A stretch of DNA of 64,000 bases from Aldehydirespirator sp965203575 (lineage in GTDB: Bacteria; Actinomycetota; Acidimicrobiia; Acidimicrobiales; Aldehydirespiratoraceae): the NCBI GenBank assembly GCA_965203575.1, contig OZ241894.1:682001-746000 (forward strand). Direction: 5' to 3'. Position 1 is the stretch's first letter. Every line of letters starts with the position of its first letter. Of this stretch, positions 40,893 to 49,970 are shown in pieces. A program made the position numbers and the translations under genes. The notes below the pieces were generated by a model. The model worked only from the letters and a program-made list of their open reading frames with translations, was not told where the DNA came from and ran no database searches.

Positions 40893-42421
40893 GCGAGACA
40901 ACGCGGCGGAGGGGCGGCGGGCGAGCAGGAAGAAGGGCGGCGCGGGCGGCGTCGACCGAGTCGGCACCGTACCTGGTCCGTCGGCGGCCGCCGGTCGACA
41001 TACTCGATGACGAAGGCCTCGCGCTGATCGAGCGCAACGCCGAGACGATCCTGTCCGAGGTCGGCATCGCCTTCCAGGACTTCCCGGAAGCTCTGGAGCT
41101 GTGGCGGGCCGCAGGAGCCGACATCGACGGGGAGCTTGTGAGGTTCCCGCCCGGCCTGTGCCGCCAGATCGTGCAGGACAACGCTCCTGCCGTCTACACC
41201 CAGCACGCCCGCAATCCCGACCGCAGCGTCATGGTCGGGGGCGACGCCACCGTCTTCGCCCCCAACTACGGCTCGCCGTTCGTCATGGATCTCGACCGGG
41301 GTCGGCGCTACGCCACGCTGGAGGACTTCTGCAACGTGGTGAAGCTCGCCTACGCCCTGCCCCAGCTTCACCACAGCGGGGGCACGGTGTGCGAGCCGGT
41401 GGACGTGCCGGTCAACAAGCGCCACCTCGACATGGTGTACGCCCACCTGCGCTACAGCGACAAGCCCTTCATGGGCTCGGTGACCGCGGCCGAACGGGCC
41501 GCGGACTCCGTCGAGATGGCCCGTATCGCCTTCGGCGGAGAACTCGCCGACCGCACGGTGATGACTTCGCTGATCAACGCCTCGTCCCCGATGCGCTGGG
41601 ACGCCACCATGCTGGGCGCGGCCACCACCTACGCCCGGGCCAACCAGGCCTGCATCGTCAGCCCGTTCATCCTGGCCGGGGCCATGTCGCCGGTGACGGT
41701 GGCCGGCCTGGCCGCGCAGGCTCTGGCCGAGGCCCTCTCGGGCATGGCCTACCTGCAACTGGTGCGGCCCGGAGCGCCCGTCGTGTTCGGCACGTTCGCC
41801 TCTTCGATGTCGATGGCCACCGGGGCGCCCACCTTCGGCACGCCCGAGGCCGGCCAAGCCATCTACGTGATGGCGTCGCTGGCCCGCCGGGTCGGTGTGC
41901 CGTTCCGCTCGGGCGGTCAGTTCACGTCCTCGAAGCTGCCCGACGCGCAGGCCGCCTACGAGTCGGCTCACACCCTGCTGCCCACAATGCAGGCAGGGGT
42001 GAACTTCGTGCTGCACGCCGCGGGCTGGCAGGAGGGAGGGCTGGCCCTGGGCTACGAGAAGCTGATCCTGGACGCCGACCAGCTGGGCGCCATGGAGGTC
42101 TGGGCCCGGGGCGTCGACGTCAGCGACAACGGCCAGGCCATGGAGGCGTTCCGCACCAACGCCCACGGCGACCACTTCCTGGGCAACCAGCACACTCTGA
42201 TCAACTTCGAGACCGCCTTCTGGCGATCGGACATCTCCGACGCGGCCAGCTACGAGCAGTGGTCCGAGGAGGGCTCGCTCTCAGCCGCCCAGCGGGCCAA
42301 CGCCCGCTGGAAGCAGCTCCTGGCCGACTACGAGCCGCCCGGAATCGACGACGCGGTGGACGCCGAGCTGCGCGACTACGTGGCCCGACGCAAGGCCGAC
42401 ATGCCCGACGAGATCGGCTGA
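40889..42421 (+). CDS. MttB-family (non-pyrrolysine) trimethylamine-type methyltransferase
   Basis: A 510-residue TIM-barrel enzyme of the trimethylamine:corrinoid methyltransferase family. Landmarks are ETILSEVGIAFQDFPEALELW, GGDATVFAPNYGSPFV, SPMRWDATMLGA, FILAGAMSPVTVAG and VPFRSGGQFTSSKLPDAQ. The frame has no in-frame amber codon, so it belongs to the large Pyl-free group that includes glycine betaine, proline betaine and carnitine demethylases. The actual substrate is unknown. Basic N-terminus (TRRRGGGRAGRRAARAA). Confidence 0.9.
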   Translation: MSETTRRRGGGRAGRRAARAASTESAPYLVRRRPPVDILDDEGLALIERNAETILSEVGIAFQDFPEALELWRAAGADIDGELVRFPPGLCRQIVQDNAPAVYTQHARNPDRSVMVGGDATVFAPNYGSPFVMDLDRGRRYATLEDFCNVVKLAYALPQLHHSGGTVCEPVDVPVNKRHLDMVYAHLRYSDKPFMGSVTAAERAADSVEMARIAFGGELADRTVMTSLINASSPMRWDATMLGAATTYARANQACIVSPFILAGAMSPVTVAGLAAQALAEALSGMAYLQLVRPGAPVVFGTFASSMSMATGAPTFGTPEAGQAIYVMASLARRVGVPFRSGGQFTSSKLPDAQAAYESAHTLLPTMQAGVNFVLHAAGWQEGGLALGYEKLILDADQLGAMEVWARGVDVSDNGQAMEAFRTNAHGDHFLGNQHTLINFETAFWRSDISDAASYEQWSEEGSLSAAQRANARWKQLLADYEPPGIDDAVDAELRDYVARRKADMPDEIG

Positions 42422-42443
42422 CCGGCCCGGCCGCCTGGCCCGG

Positions 42444-42510
42444 GTGTTTCCCGCTCTTGTTCGCTTCGCTCACGGGCCGCTCGGGCCACGGCCTCGCAAG
42501 CTCGGCCTCT
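42444..42510 (+). repeat. Dispersed intergenic element, copy B (67 bp, internally deleted)
   Basis: Begins GTGTTTCCCGCTCTTG, keeps the core, lacks about 29 bp of the middle and ends GCTCGGCCTCT. Its last base is the first of the neighbouring gene's stop triplet. It lies between two convergent genes. Confidence 0.85.
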
Positions 42511-42875
42511 CAGCTGGCGATCGAGACGTTCTGCAACTGGGGGCGGTCAGGCAGGCGCAGACCTATGAGCTCGCCCGCGGCGTGCAGCTCGAAGTGCCAC
42601 ACGTCGATGTCGTCGGGGCTGCTCTCGCGCAGTGAGGTGACCGCATGCCAGATGGCGTAGCGAGCAGCCCGGATCGTCGACTCCGGAGACTCGGCCGCGA
42701 GCGACACGGCCGCATACCCCGCGGAGATGCCCGCGTAGACATCGCCGTTCACTGCCACTGAGGCTGCGGCCCACTCCGCCAGCGCCCTCAGCGCGCGGGG
42801 CCGGGACCGGTTGATCCGATCGTCGAAGACCGCCTCCACCCACGAGTGCCAAGCCGATGAGCCTCTCTCCACCAT
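42510..42875 (-). CDS. Hypothetical alpha-helical protein (121 aa)
   Basis: The ATG at 42875 has AAAGGAG 7 nt upstream, a clear start. The protein is helical with SAWHSWVEAVFDDRINRSRP, ALAEWAAASVAVNGDVYAG and HAVTSLRESSPDDID. No family recognised. It converges on the MttB operon with a dispersed repeat between. Confidence 0.6.
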   Translation of the reverse strand: MVERGSSAWHSWVEAVFDDRINRSRPRALRALAEWAAASVAVNGDVYAGISAGYAAVSLAAESPESTIRAARYAIWHAVTSLRESSPDDIDVWHFELHAAGELIGLRLPDRPQLQNVSIAS

Positions 42876-42993
42876 CGGTGTCTCCTTTCGACGCGCTCCG
42901 AGGGGACCTGCGTCCGAGGCTAGTGGGCCGCCGCCACGCTTCATCGCGGCAACCCCGTCATGGCGGCCGTCACCGCCCGCGGCCGCCCTTTGC

Positions 42994-43944
42994 TCAGCGT
43001 CGGGGCGGATCGAGGGCGTCCCGCAGCCCGTCTCCGATGAAGTTGATGCACAGCACCGTGGCCACGATGGCCAGGCCCGGAGCCCACACCAGCCAGGGAG
43101 CGGTGATCATGAAGCCCTCGTTGCCCCCGAGCATGTTTCCCCAGGTGGCCGTGTGGGCTGCGCTCACCCCCAGTCCGAGGAAGCTCAGCGTCGACTCCGC
43201 GAGGATGGCGCCGGCCACCGTCAAGGAGACTGCGACGACGATCTCGCCAACCAGGTTGGGCAGCAGATCGCGCACCATGATGCGGCGGCTGGGCACGCCC
43301 AGCGAGACGGCCGCCTCGACGAACTGGTTCTCGCACAGTGACAGCACCTTGGCCCGCACGATCCGGGCCGGGACCATCCAGGTGACTGCGGCCAGGACGA
43401 TCACCACGTCCATCACCCCGTCTCCCAGCACGCGCGCCGCCATGATCACCACCATCAGTCCGGGGAGGGCCAGCATCGTGTCGGTGACGCGCATCAGCAC
43501 CGAGTCCACCCACCCGCGGCAGTAGCCGGCCGTCAGGCCCACCGCCGTGCCCACCACCCCGCTGATCAACGCCACCGCCACGCCGACCAGCAGGGAGATC
43601 CGGCCTCCGTAGAGGATCCGGCTCAAGGTGTCCCGCCCGAGGGTGTCGGTTCCCAGCAGGAAGTCGCCGCCCGGCGGGGCCAGGATCCTGTCCAGGTTCT
43701 GCTCGGTGGCGCCGTAGGGAGCGACCCAGTCGGCGAAGACCGCGCACAGCACGATCAAGGTGAACACTGCCAACGAAGCGGCCGCGAGACGGTGCTTGCG
43801 GAACCGTCGCCACACGGTCCGCCAGTGCGGCGCGATCTCATCGCTGGGCGCCTCGAGCGGCTGCCCCGCCATCGACCGCCTGTCGGCGAGCCGGCCCTCG
43901 CCCCGGTGCTGGTAGCCCGGCCGCGCCGGCAGGCGCTCAGCCAT
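42994..43944 (-). CDS. ABC transporter permease, DppC/OppC type
   Basis: A 316-residue permease with an N-terminal OppC-type segment (WRRFRKHRLAAASLAVF), GTDTLGRDTLSRILYGGRISL and the EAA loop (EAAVSLGVPSRRIMVRDLLPN). Six membrane spans. Last gene of SBP-permease-permease; no ATPase genes follow. The ATG sits in a duplicated junction with the upstream permease. Confidence 0.92.
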   Translation of the reverse strand: MAERLPARPGYQHRGEGRLADRRSMAGQPLEAPSDEIAPHWRTVWRRFRKHRLAAASLAVFTLIVLCAVFADWVAPYGATEQNLDRILAPPGGDFLLGTDTLGRDTLSRILYGGRISLLVGVAVALISGVVGTAVGLTAGYCRGWVDSVLMRVTDTMLALPGLMVVIMAARVLGDGVMDVVIVLAAVTWMVPARIVRAKVLSLCENQFVEAAVSLGVPSRRIMVRDLLPNLVGEIVVAVSLTVAGAILAESTLSFLGLGVSAAHTATWGNMLGGNEGFMITAPWLVWAPGLAIVATVLCINFIGDGLRDALDPPRR

Positions 43945-44001
43945 AGCGGATCCTCACGGTCAGCCGCCGCGGATCGAGGCGCTCAGCCATAGCGGATCCT
44001 C
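43931..44001. repeat. 25-bp direct repeat of the permease-permease junction
   Basis: Copies at 43931-43955 and 43977-44001. Each contains a stop/start overlap (TATGGCTGA on the minus strand). The inner segment reads as a 17-codon frame that begins like the downstream permease (MAERL) and ends like the upstream one (RIRYG). Confidence 0.85.
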
Positions 44002-44963
44002 GGGTCGAGCACGGCGTAGAGCAGATCGGCCAGCAGGTTCATTCCGAACACCGCGGCCGAGACGATCATCACCGTGGCCAGCAGCACCGGGTAGTCGCCG
44101 CCGTGGAGTGCGTCGAGGAACAGGAGGCCCATGCCCGGGTACTGGAAGACCCGCTCGGTGACGATCAAGCCGCCCACCAGCAGACCGAGATCCACCGCGG
44201 CCAGCGTCGTCACCGGGATCAGCGCATTGCGCACGCCGTGGCGCACGACCACCTGGCGTTCGGGCAGGCCCTTGGCCCGAGCGGTGGAGATGTAGTCCAT
44301 GCCCATCACGTCGAGCATGGAGGACCTCATGTAGCGGCTGTAGGCCGCGATCAACTGCAGCGACAGCGCCATCACCGGCAGCGCGAGGTGCCGGGCCCTG
44401 TCCAGCAGGTCGAAGCCCTGCTGGCCGGGCGAGTAGATCCCCGCCGTGGGCAGCAGCGGCGCCCCCAGCCGGAGCCACTCGGCCAGATACAGGCCGAACA
44501 TCAGCTGCAGCATCAGGCCCAGCCAGAACACGGGAATCGATATGCCCAGGAACGACGCGGTGGTCGAGGCCCGGTCGATGACGGAACCGGGCCGCAGCGC
44601 CGACAGGGTGCCCACGGCCAACCCGACCGCCAGCGAGACGGCCATCGCCACCGCGATCAGCAGCAGCGTGTTGGCCATGGCGCTGCGCACCAGCGGCCAC
44701 ACGTCCTGACCGTTGCGGACCAGCGACGTTCCCAGGTCCCCGGTCACGAAGTTGCCGAGCCACGTCAGGTAGCGCACGCCGAAGGGCTCGTCGAGGCCGA
44801 GGGATTCGATGTAGGCCCTTCTGGCCTCGGGACTTATGCGGGGGTTGAGAGTGAGCTGGGCGGCAGGACTGGAGATCTCGCCCGCGGCCCAGAACGTGGC
44901 GAACGAGACCGCCAGGAGTATGGGAACGGTGACCGCCAGCCGTGCGGCCGCGTAACGGATCAC
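43983..44963 (-). CDS. ABC transporter permease, DppB/OppB type
   Basis: A 326-residue permease: MIRYAAARLAVTVPILLAVS start, GLDEPFGVRYLTWLGNFVTGDLGTSL, and the EAA-like loop STARAKGLPERQVVVRHGVRNALIP. The GTG at 44963 starts the conserved N-terminus. A longer frame upstream would only read through the dispersed repeat. GGAGG lies directly before the GTG, closer than usual. Confidence 0.9.
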   Translation of the reverse strand: MIRYAAARLAVTVPILLAVSFATFWAAGEISSPAAQLTLNPRISPEARRAYIESLGLDEPFGVRYLTWLGNFVTGDLGTSLVRNGQDVWPLVRSAMANTLLLIAVAMAVSLAVGLAVGTLSALRPGSVIDRASTTASFLGISIPVFWLGLMLQLMFGLYLAEWLRLGAPLLPTAGIYSPGQQGFDLLDRARHLALPVMALSLQLIAAYSRYMRSSMLDVMGMDYISTARAKGLPERQVVVRHGVRNALIPVTTLAAVDLGLLVGGLIVTERVFQYPGMGLLFLDALHGGDYPVLLATVMIVSAAVFGMNLLADLLYAVLDPRIRYG

Positions 44964-45045
44964 CTCCGAAGTGTGCCCGCCGGCCCCGCTCGATGGATCA
45001 CCTCCGGGCGTCCGCAAACGGGTGAGAGCCGGTCGCGTCCCGGCG

Positions 45046-45141
45046 GTGTCATTCCCGCTCTTGTTCGCTGCGCTCACGGGCCGCTCGGGCCACGGCCTCG
45101 CCCGTATGGACCGGAGTCGTGCCCCTATTCGCTCGGCCTCT
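45046..45141 (+). repeat. Dispersed intergenic element, copy C (96 bp)
   Basis: The same length as copy A and identical to it over the 5' 60 bp except for three bases; the variable part differs, and it ends TTCGCTCGGCCTCT. It sits inside the ABC operon, 5 bp after the SBP stop codon. Confidence 0.9.
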
Positions 45142-45146
45142 GTGGC

Positions 45147-46940
45147 TCACCCGGTCACGGCCCAGTCGAAGATGTCGTAGAAGCCGCCGTACACGCTCGA
45201 CACGTACTTGCCCGGTCCCTCCAGCACCCCGGGGTCCCAGGCCAGCAGGTTGGGCAGCACGTACAGCGGGATCCAGGGGACGTCCTCGGCCAGCAGGGCA
45301 CCGAGCTCGTGCACGATTTCGAGGCGGGCGGCCGCGTCGATCTCGGCGTCTATGGCGAAGGCCAGGTCGGTGGCCCGCCGGCTGGCGTAGGCGGTGAAGT
45401 TCTGGCCGCTGAAGCCGTTCTCCTCGCTGGGAATGCTGTCGATGTCGTAGAGGGCGCTCACGGTCGGATCGGGGGTCGTGCTGTTGGCGAACAGAGCCAC
45501 GGGACCGAAGTTCATGACCGGCAGACGGTTCTGGAACAGCTCGCCCGCGTCGTAGTTGATGATCTCCCAGCCGATCCCGAATGGCCTTGTCATCTCCGTC
45601 ACCAGGGCCTGCACGTCCTCGCGGCGCTTGTTGCCAGCCACGGTGTTCCACTGCAGCACCAACTCGACGCCCTCGGAGTTCACCCACAGGCCGTCAGGGT
45701 CTGGGCGGGTCCAGCCGTCCGCTGTCAGCAGCCGCTCGACGGCGTCCATGTCTTGGCGGTAGCCGGCGAAGTCGTCGGCGCACCAGTCCCCGAAGGCCGG
45801 GTTCCAGCCCGCGCACTGAAGCACCACCGGATCGTCGATGATGGGGCCGAGGGCGACGTCGGCGATCCGCTCCCGGTCGAGGGCGTAGGCGAGGGCCTGG
45901 CGCACGTTCTTGGTGATCTCGAAGTAGCGGTCCGGCGCGATCTGGTTGATCCACAGGCCCTCGGTGAACGTTCCCGCCCCCGAGACGAACGCCAGCGGCG
46001 GGGCCAAACGCTCCTTGGCCCCCGGGAACGGCTGGGGGAAGGCTGCCATCACCTCGCCGGTCTGGAGGGCCACGATCTCGGTGTCGGTGTCCTCCCGGGG
46101 GACCATCACCACCCGGTCCACCTGCGGCATGCGCTCGGGGACCCAGTAGTTCTCGTTGGGGACGAGGATGTGCTGTTCCTGGCTCCACGACTCCTGGCGC
46201 CAGGGCCCGCCCGAGATCGGGATCGAGTCGTTCCAGTGGCCGGAGACGTCGGTCTCGCCGTCGAAGGCGTGGGCGGGCAGGATCCCGTCCAGTCCGCCGA
46301 AGAGCTCGCGCCAGGGGGCATAGAGCTCCGAGAACGTGATGACCGCGGTGTGAGGATCGTCGTGGGCCACGTCGGTGATGAGGTCGTACCCGATGGTGTT
46401 GAGCGAACCCTCGGTGTCGATGATCGCCCGCCAAGTGAACCACACGTCGGTGCTGGTTATGGGGGTGCCGTCGCTCCATACCGCCTCGGGGTTGAGACGG
46501 TAGGTGATCGTGAGGGTGCCGTCGTCGTTGAGCACGGCTCCGCCGTTGTCCACCGTCGGCGCCTCCACCAGCACCGGAGAGGCCTGGATGCTGTTGTTGA
46601 CATCGAACTCCATGAGGCGGGGCCGGACGTGCACCAGCACCGACCAGCTGAGCCATGTCGCGTTGTTGCAGGACGTGATCGGGTTGAGGCATTCGGGCCA
46701 TTGCTCCACGGCCAGCACGATCTCGCCGCCGGGACGGCCCGGCGCATCAGGCTCCGCCGGCTCCGGAACCGTGTCGGCGGCGTCGGCGGTCGTGGCCGCG
46801 GGATCGGTTGCGCCGTCGCTGTCCGCCGCTTCGCTGTCCGTCGGGTCGCCGCAGGCCGCCACCGCGACCAGCGCCGCCACCAGCAGGAGGCCCCGCAGGT
46901 GCCCGAGACCCCTCGACGGCTTCTCCAGATGTGACCTCAC
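45147..46940 (-). CDS. ABC transporter substrate-binding lipoprotein (family 5)
   Basis: A 597-residue extracytoplasmic solute receptor. The lipobox AAVAAC is near residue 30, followed by an acidic linker (DPTDSEAADSDGATDP) and the SBP_bac_5 domain (GGEIVLAVEQWPECLNPI, YRLNPEAVWSDGTPITSTDVWFT). This cluster usually binds peptides, opines or similar compounds. The GTG has TAGTCT 8 nt upstream, inside a duplicated 39-bp segment. Confidence 0.9.
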   Translation of the reverse strand: MRSHLEKPSRGLGHLRGLLLVAALVAVAACGDPTDSEAADSDGATDPAATTADAADTVPEPAEPDAPGRPGGEIVLAVEQWPECLNPITSCNNATWLSWSVLVHVRPRLMEFDVNNSIQASPVLVEAPTVDNGGAVLNDDGTLTITYRLNPEAVWSDGTPITSTDVWFTWRAIIDTEGSLNTIGYDLITDVAHDDPHTAVITFSELYAPWRELFGGLDGILPAHAFDGETDVSGHWNDSIPISGGPWRQESWSQEQHILVPNENYWVPERMPQVDRVVMVPREDTDTEIVALQTGEVMAAFPQPFPGAKERLAPPLAFVSGAGTFTEGLWINQIAPDRYFEITKNVRQALAYALDRERIADVALGPIIDDPVVLQCAGWNPAFGDWCADDFAGYRQDMDAVERLLTADGWTRPDPDGLWVNSEGVELVLQWNTVAGNKRREDVQALVTEMTRPFGIGWEIINYDAGELFQNRLPVMNFGPVALFANSTTPDPTVSALYDIDSIPSEENGFSGQNFTAYASRRATDLAFAIDAEIDAAARLEIVHELGALLAEDVPWIPLYVLPNLLAWDPGVLEGPGKYVSSVYGGFYDIFDWAVTG

Positions 46941-47052
46941 GGAGTCTCAGACTAGCCGTCACGGTCCGCTGCGGAGAGCCGTGATGCCCGTGCTCGCCGC
47001 GGCGGCGAGCAACCGGAGTCTCAGACTAGCCGTCACGGTCCGCTGCGGAGAG
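46940..47052. repeat. 39-bp direct repeat carrying the SBP promoter, copies 74 bp apart
   Basis: Copies at 46940-46978 and 47014-47052 are identical and begin CGGAGTCTCAGACTAGCCGT. The first contains the -10 (TAGTCT on the minus strand) of the SBP gene; the second carries a spare copy further upstream. Confidence 0.85.
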
Positions 47053-47391
47053 GGCGCCATCGGACACGGCCCAGCCTCCGCTGCCCGCGTCGATGGCGAC
47101 GTACTCGCCCCCGCCCGCCGTGCGTGCTGTGGATGACGGTGGAAGAGGCAGGCGGCCGGAAGAGGCGGGCTCCCCACCGGCAGGGACGCTGAACTCCGTG
47201 AAGCCGGGGGCGATTGCAGGAAAGCCTCGGACGACGCCGGCAATGGATGCAGCAGCCCCCGCCGGCTCCGTGCGTCCCGTCCCAGGGGCGTCGCGGGTCG
47301 CCAGGCCCGGCCGGCGGGAGCTTGGAAAGCCAACCGCTCCGCCGCCGGGGACGACGAGTTCCCGGTCGCTGAGAAGAAAGGAATAGAAGCC
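47053..47391. other. Intergenic stretch without a convincing gene
   Basis: GC-rich, Pro/Gly-biased frames exist on both strands but none has a start signal or family. AAAGGA near 47376 serves the surface-protein gene. Confidence 0.5.
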
Positions 47392-49473
47392 ATGCTCGAC
47401 ATCCTGAGCAACAACAGCGGCGTACGCCGCCTCTCGGGGGCGGCCATGCCCGCCCCCACCCCCGGGGACCTGCGTTCCAGGCCGGCCCTCTGCCGCTCCC
47501 CGCTCCTGCTGCTGGCCGCCGCGCTGATCGCGCTGGCGGTCTTCCTCGTCCACGACGCCCGGCCTGCCTCCGCCCAAGAGGCGCCCTCGTCGCCCCCCGG
47601 AGCCGCACCGGAGGGGTTCTACGTCTGGCAGGGCACGTTGACCGTGGGGGACGGAGGCGCCTGGAAGGGCTACAGCAGCGGCGGACCGGTCGGAACGCTC
47701 CCCGACGCCACGTTCACCTTCGACGGAGCGGAGTACGAGATCGAGAGGCTCAGCCTCACCGATGACGGCGCCACCCTCCAGCTGGTATTCGACAAGGCGA
47801 TCCCGGAGCGGCTCAAGTCCTCCCTCACGCTGTCCGCAGGCCCCTACCACTACAGGCTGGCCGGCGCCACGCTGGCCGACATCGGGGGCACCGCCGACGA
47901 CAGCGCGACCTGGGCCGACACCCGCCGGAGCTGGAGCGTCGGCGACGAGGTCGGCGTCACCATCTCCTCCACCTACCTCTGGTCCGCCACCCTGACGGTG
48001 GGGGAAATTCTGGACGGCGCCACTCTTGGCTGCGACGATGATGAAACAGGTTCAGAGTGCTCCTCCAATCTCACCGACAATACTTTCGCCTATGGCGGCG
48101 TGGACTATCAGGTCGAGACACTCACCATATCCGGGGACTTCGGAGGGAATCTTGCGCTTATTGCGAACAAGACCCTTCCCGACAGCCTGGACAACCTGGT
48201 CCTGCACGTGGACGGCAGGAGGTGGCTCCTAGGCGACGCGGAAAGGATCACCTTTCTTGTCACGAACGACGTCAGAACATGGGTTACCGGCCCTGCATGG
48301 TCAGTGGGGGACACCGTCCAGCTCCGCCTCACCGAGCGCCAGACGCCGGCATCGCGCGTCGGCTTCAGGTCACCCTCCCATCTCGCACGGGAGATCGGCG
48401 AGGACGGCGTGCGATTCGTCAACTCCTTCTGCGTCGAGATCGACTCGCCGCTAGAGTCCGGCGGCAGCCGCGTGCACATCAGGGTCAAGGACGACTCCAC
48501 CGCCACCGAGGGCGACGACTACACGATTTTCCTGCCCAACGCCCCCGGCACGGTCGACATAAAGGTGCTGCGGCTGCCGCACGGAGCGACCGAAGCGTGC
48601 TTTGGCATGACGTTCCGGCCAGACCGACTGACCGAGGGCGATGAGGTCGTGTACCTGGAGTTGGTGGCCATCGCATACGCGCCCTACGTGGTCGTAGACG
48701 ATGGTCCTTCTGATTTCGGAGAGGCAGAGGTAACCATCTCGGATACCTCTCAGCCGACACCCGCCGATGCTGACCCGGGGCGGGGCATCAACGTCCAGCC
48801 GAAGTCCGCGACGGTGCAGACGGGCTCCACGGTCGCCTACAGCATCTCCCTGAACTCCAAGCCGGACAACGACGTCACGGTGAGCGCGTACCTTGACTCT
48901 CCCTACAGCGTCAGCCACAACCTCGGAACAGCGGTCAGTGGAATGACCGTCACACCTTCGTCGCTTACATTCACCCCGACGGACTGGCGGTCGCCGCAGA
49001 CCTTCACCCTCTCCCCCGGGGATTCCCCTCCGGGGAGGTACATCGTACTGCACGGCCTGTCCAGCGATGACCCTGACTACAACACCTACGGGTCCTTCCA
49101 GGGGCCCGGCATAGACGGGCAGACGCACATCCGGATAACGGTGACGGACGGTACGTCGGGTCAGCAGGTCGATGGGCAGGGCGACGGTTGCGACAACTGT
49201 GGGGCCGGGGACGATGAGGGCGTCGTGGCGCAGGGGCAGTCGCGGAACGCCGAGTTGACCCGGGCGCAGCCGCAACTGCAGCTGGAGCCTCGGGTGGAGG
49301 CCGCACGGCCGGCGACGTCGGCGGCCGTGGCCCGCTACGACGCCGACGGCGACGGGTCGATCAACGTCAGCGAGTACACCACAGCGCGCCGCGACCACGC
49401 CCACGGGCGGCTCAGCGACGCGCAGTGGGAGCAGATCCTCAACGCCTACCTGGCCTGGGCCTACGGCGCCTGA
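47392..49473 (+). CDS. Large secreted surface protein with tandem beta domains and a calcium-loop motif
   Basis: A 693-residue exported protein. A long N-terminal region ends in a signal segment (LLLLAAALIALAVFLVHDARPASAQ, about 37-62). Two tandem copies of a roughly 115-residue domain follow: WxATLTVG start, F-Y-G-Y-V centre, and W-SVGDxV end (ATFTFDGAEYEIERL; NTFAYGGVDYQVETL). A Calx-beta-like domain (GDDYTIFLPNAPGTVDI) and a further beta domain (INVQPKSATVQTGSTVAYS) come next. A single EF-hand/dockerin-like loop DADGDGSINVSEY lies near the end. AAAGGA lies about 10 nt before the ATG. Likely an adhesin or cell-surface structural protein. Confidence 0.8.
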   Translation: MLDILSNNSGVRRLSGAAMPAPTPGDLRSRPALCRSPLLLLAAALIALAVFLVHDARPASAQEAPSSPPGAAPEGFYVWQGTLTVGDGGAWKGYSSGGPVGTLPDATFTFDGAEYEIERLSLTDDGATLQLVFDKAIPERLKSSLTLSAGPYHYRLAGATLADIGGTADDSATWADTRRSWSVGDEVGVTISSTYLWSATLTVGEILDGATLGCDDDETGSECSSNLTDNTFAYGGVDYQVETLTISGDFGGNLALIANKTLPDSLDNLVLHVDGRRWLLGDAERITFLVTNDVRTWVTGPAWSVGDTVQLRLTERQTPASRVGFRSPSHLAREIGEDGVRFVNSFCVEIDSPLESGGSRVHIRVKDDSTATEGDDYTIFLPNAPGTVDIKVLRLPHGATEACFGMTFRPDRLTEGDEVVYLELVAIAYAPYVVVDDGPSDFGEAEVTISDTSQPTPADADPGRGINVQPKSATVQTGSTVAYSISLNSKPDNDVTVSAYLDSPYSVSHNLGTAVSGMTVTPSSLTFTPTDWRSPQTFTLSPGDSPPGRYIVLHGLSSDDPDYNTYGSFQGPGIDGQTHIRITVTDGTSGQQVDGQGDGCDNCGAGDDEGVVAQGQSRNAELTRAQPQLQLEPRVEAARPATSAAVARYDADGDGSINVSEYTTARRDHAHGRLSDAQWEQILNAYLAWAYGA

Positions 49474-49528
49474 GGCCCGGCCCCGGCAACGACGAAGACC
49501 CCGCACACACACACACGGGGCGCCAGAA

Positions 49529-49554
49529 GGGGACGCCGCGACCGCGGCGTCCCC
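49529..49554 (+). terminator. Perfect GC-rich hairpin after the surface-protein gene
   Basis: GGGGACGCCGC and GCGGCGTCCCC form an 11-bp stem with a 4-nt loop 55 bp after the stop. A (CA)n run precedes it at 49503-49515. Confidence 0.7.
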
Positions 49555-49653
49555 TTCGCCGTTCCCGCCCGAGCCGCCGGCCAGACGGGCGCGGCCCTCG
49601 CGCTCCCGTTCCGGCTCCCACCCGATCCGCCCGGCGCCGGCAGCGACGTAGGA

Positions 49654-49763
49654 CCCGCACAGGGCGGGCCGACAGCGTGGGCGCCGAGGGCCTGGAGTAC
49701 ACCGCCGAGCTGGGCGCTACCCACGTCCCGCACGGGGCAGGCCGACAGCGTGGGCGCCGAGGG
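49654..49763. repeat. 37-bp direct repeat, copies 73 bp apart
   Basis: Copies at 49654-49690 and 49727-49763 (CCCGCACRGGGCRGGCCGAC, then AGCGTGGGCGCCGAGGG) differ at two bases. No gene is seen between 49474 and 49970. Confidence 0.8.
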
Positions 49764-49970
49764 TCCACCGCGCCTGGACGACTCGGGCTGCACCCCGGCC
49801 GGCCTGCGGCCACTGAACCGTTGGAACTGACCTCCAGGGGTTCGCTCTCCTAGACGAGTAGTCCCAAGGGGTTGCTGTGCGGCGTCGAGGAGCCCCCCGC
49901 ACAACCCCGCTGATCCGTGCCGTACGGGGCCGTGGGAGCGGCCGAGCGCGGCGAGGCCTGCGGCGCGCTG

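Noticed and set aside
40889..42421. Pyrrolysine-dependent trimethylamine methyltransferase
   Set aside because: The frame is open without an in-frame amber codon and no pyl genes are present.
45046..45141. Dispersed element as an insertion sequence
   Set aside because: No transposase, no terminal inverted repeats and no target-site duplication visible.
47093..47386. 97-codon plus-strand frame before the surface-protein gene
   Set aside because: Low-complexity Pro/Arg/Ala composition, no start signal and no recognisable domain.
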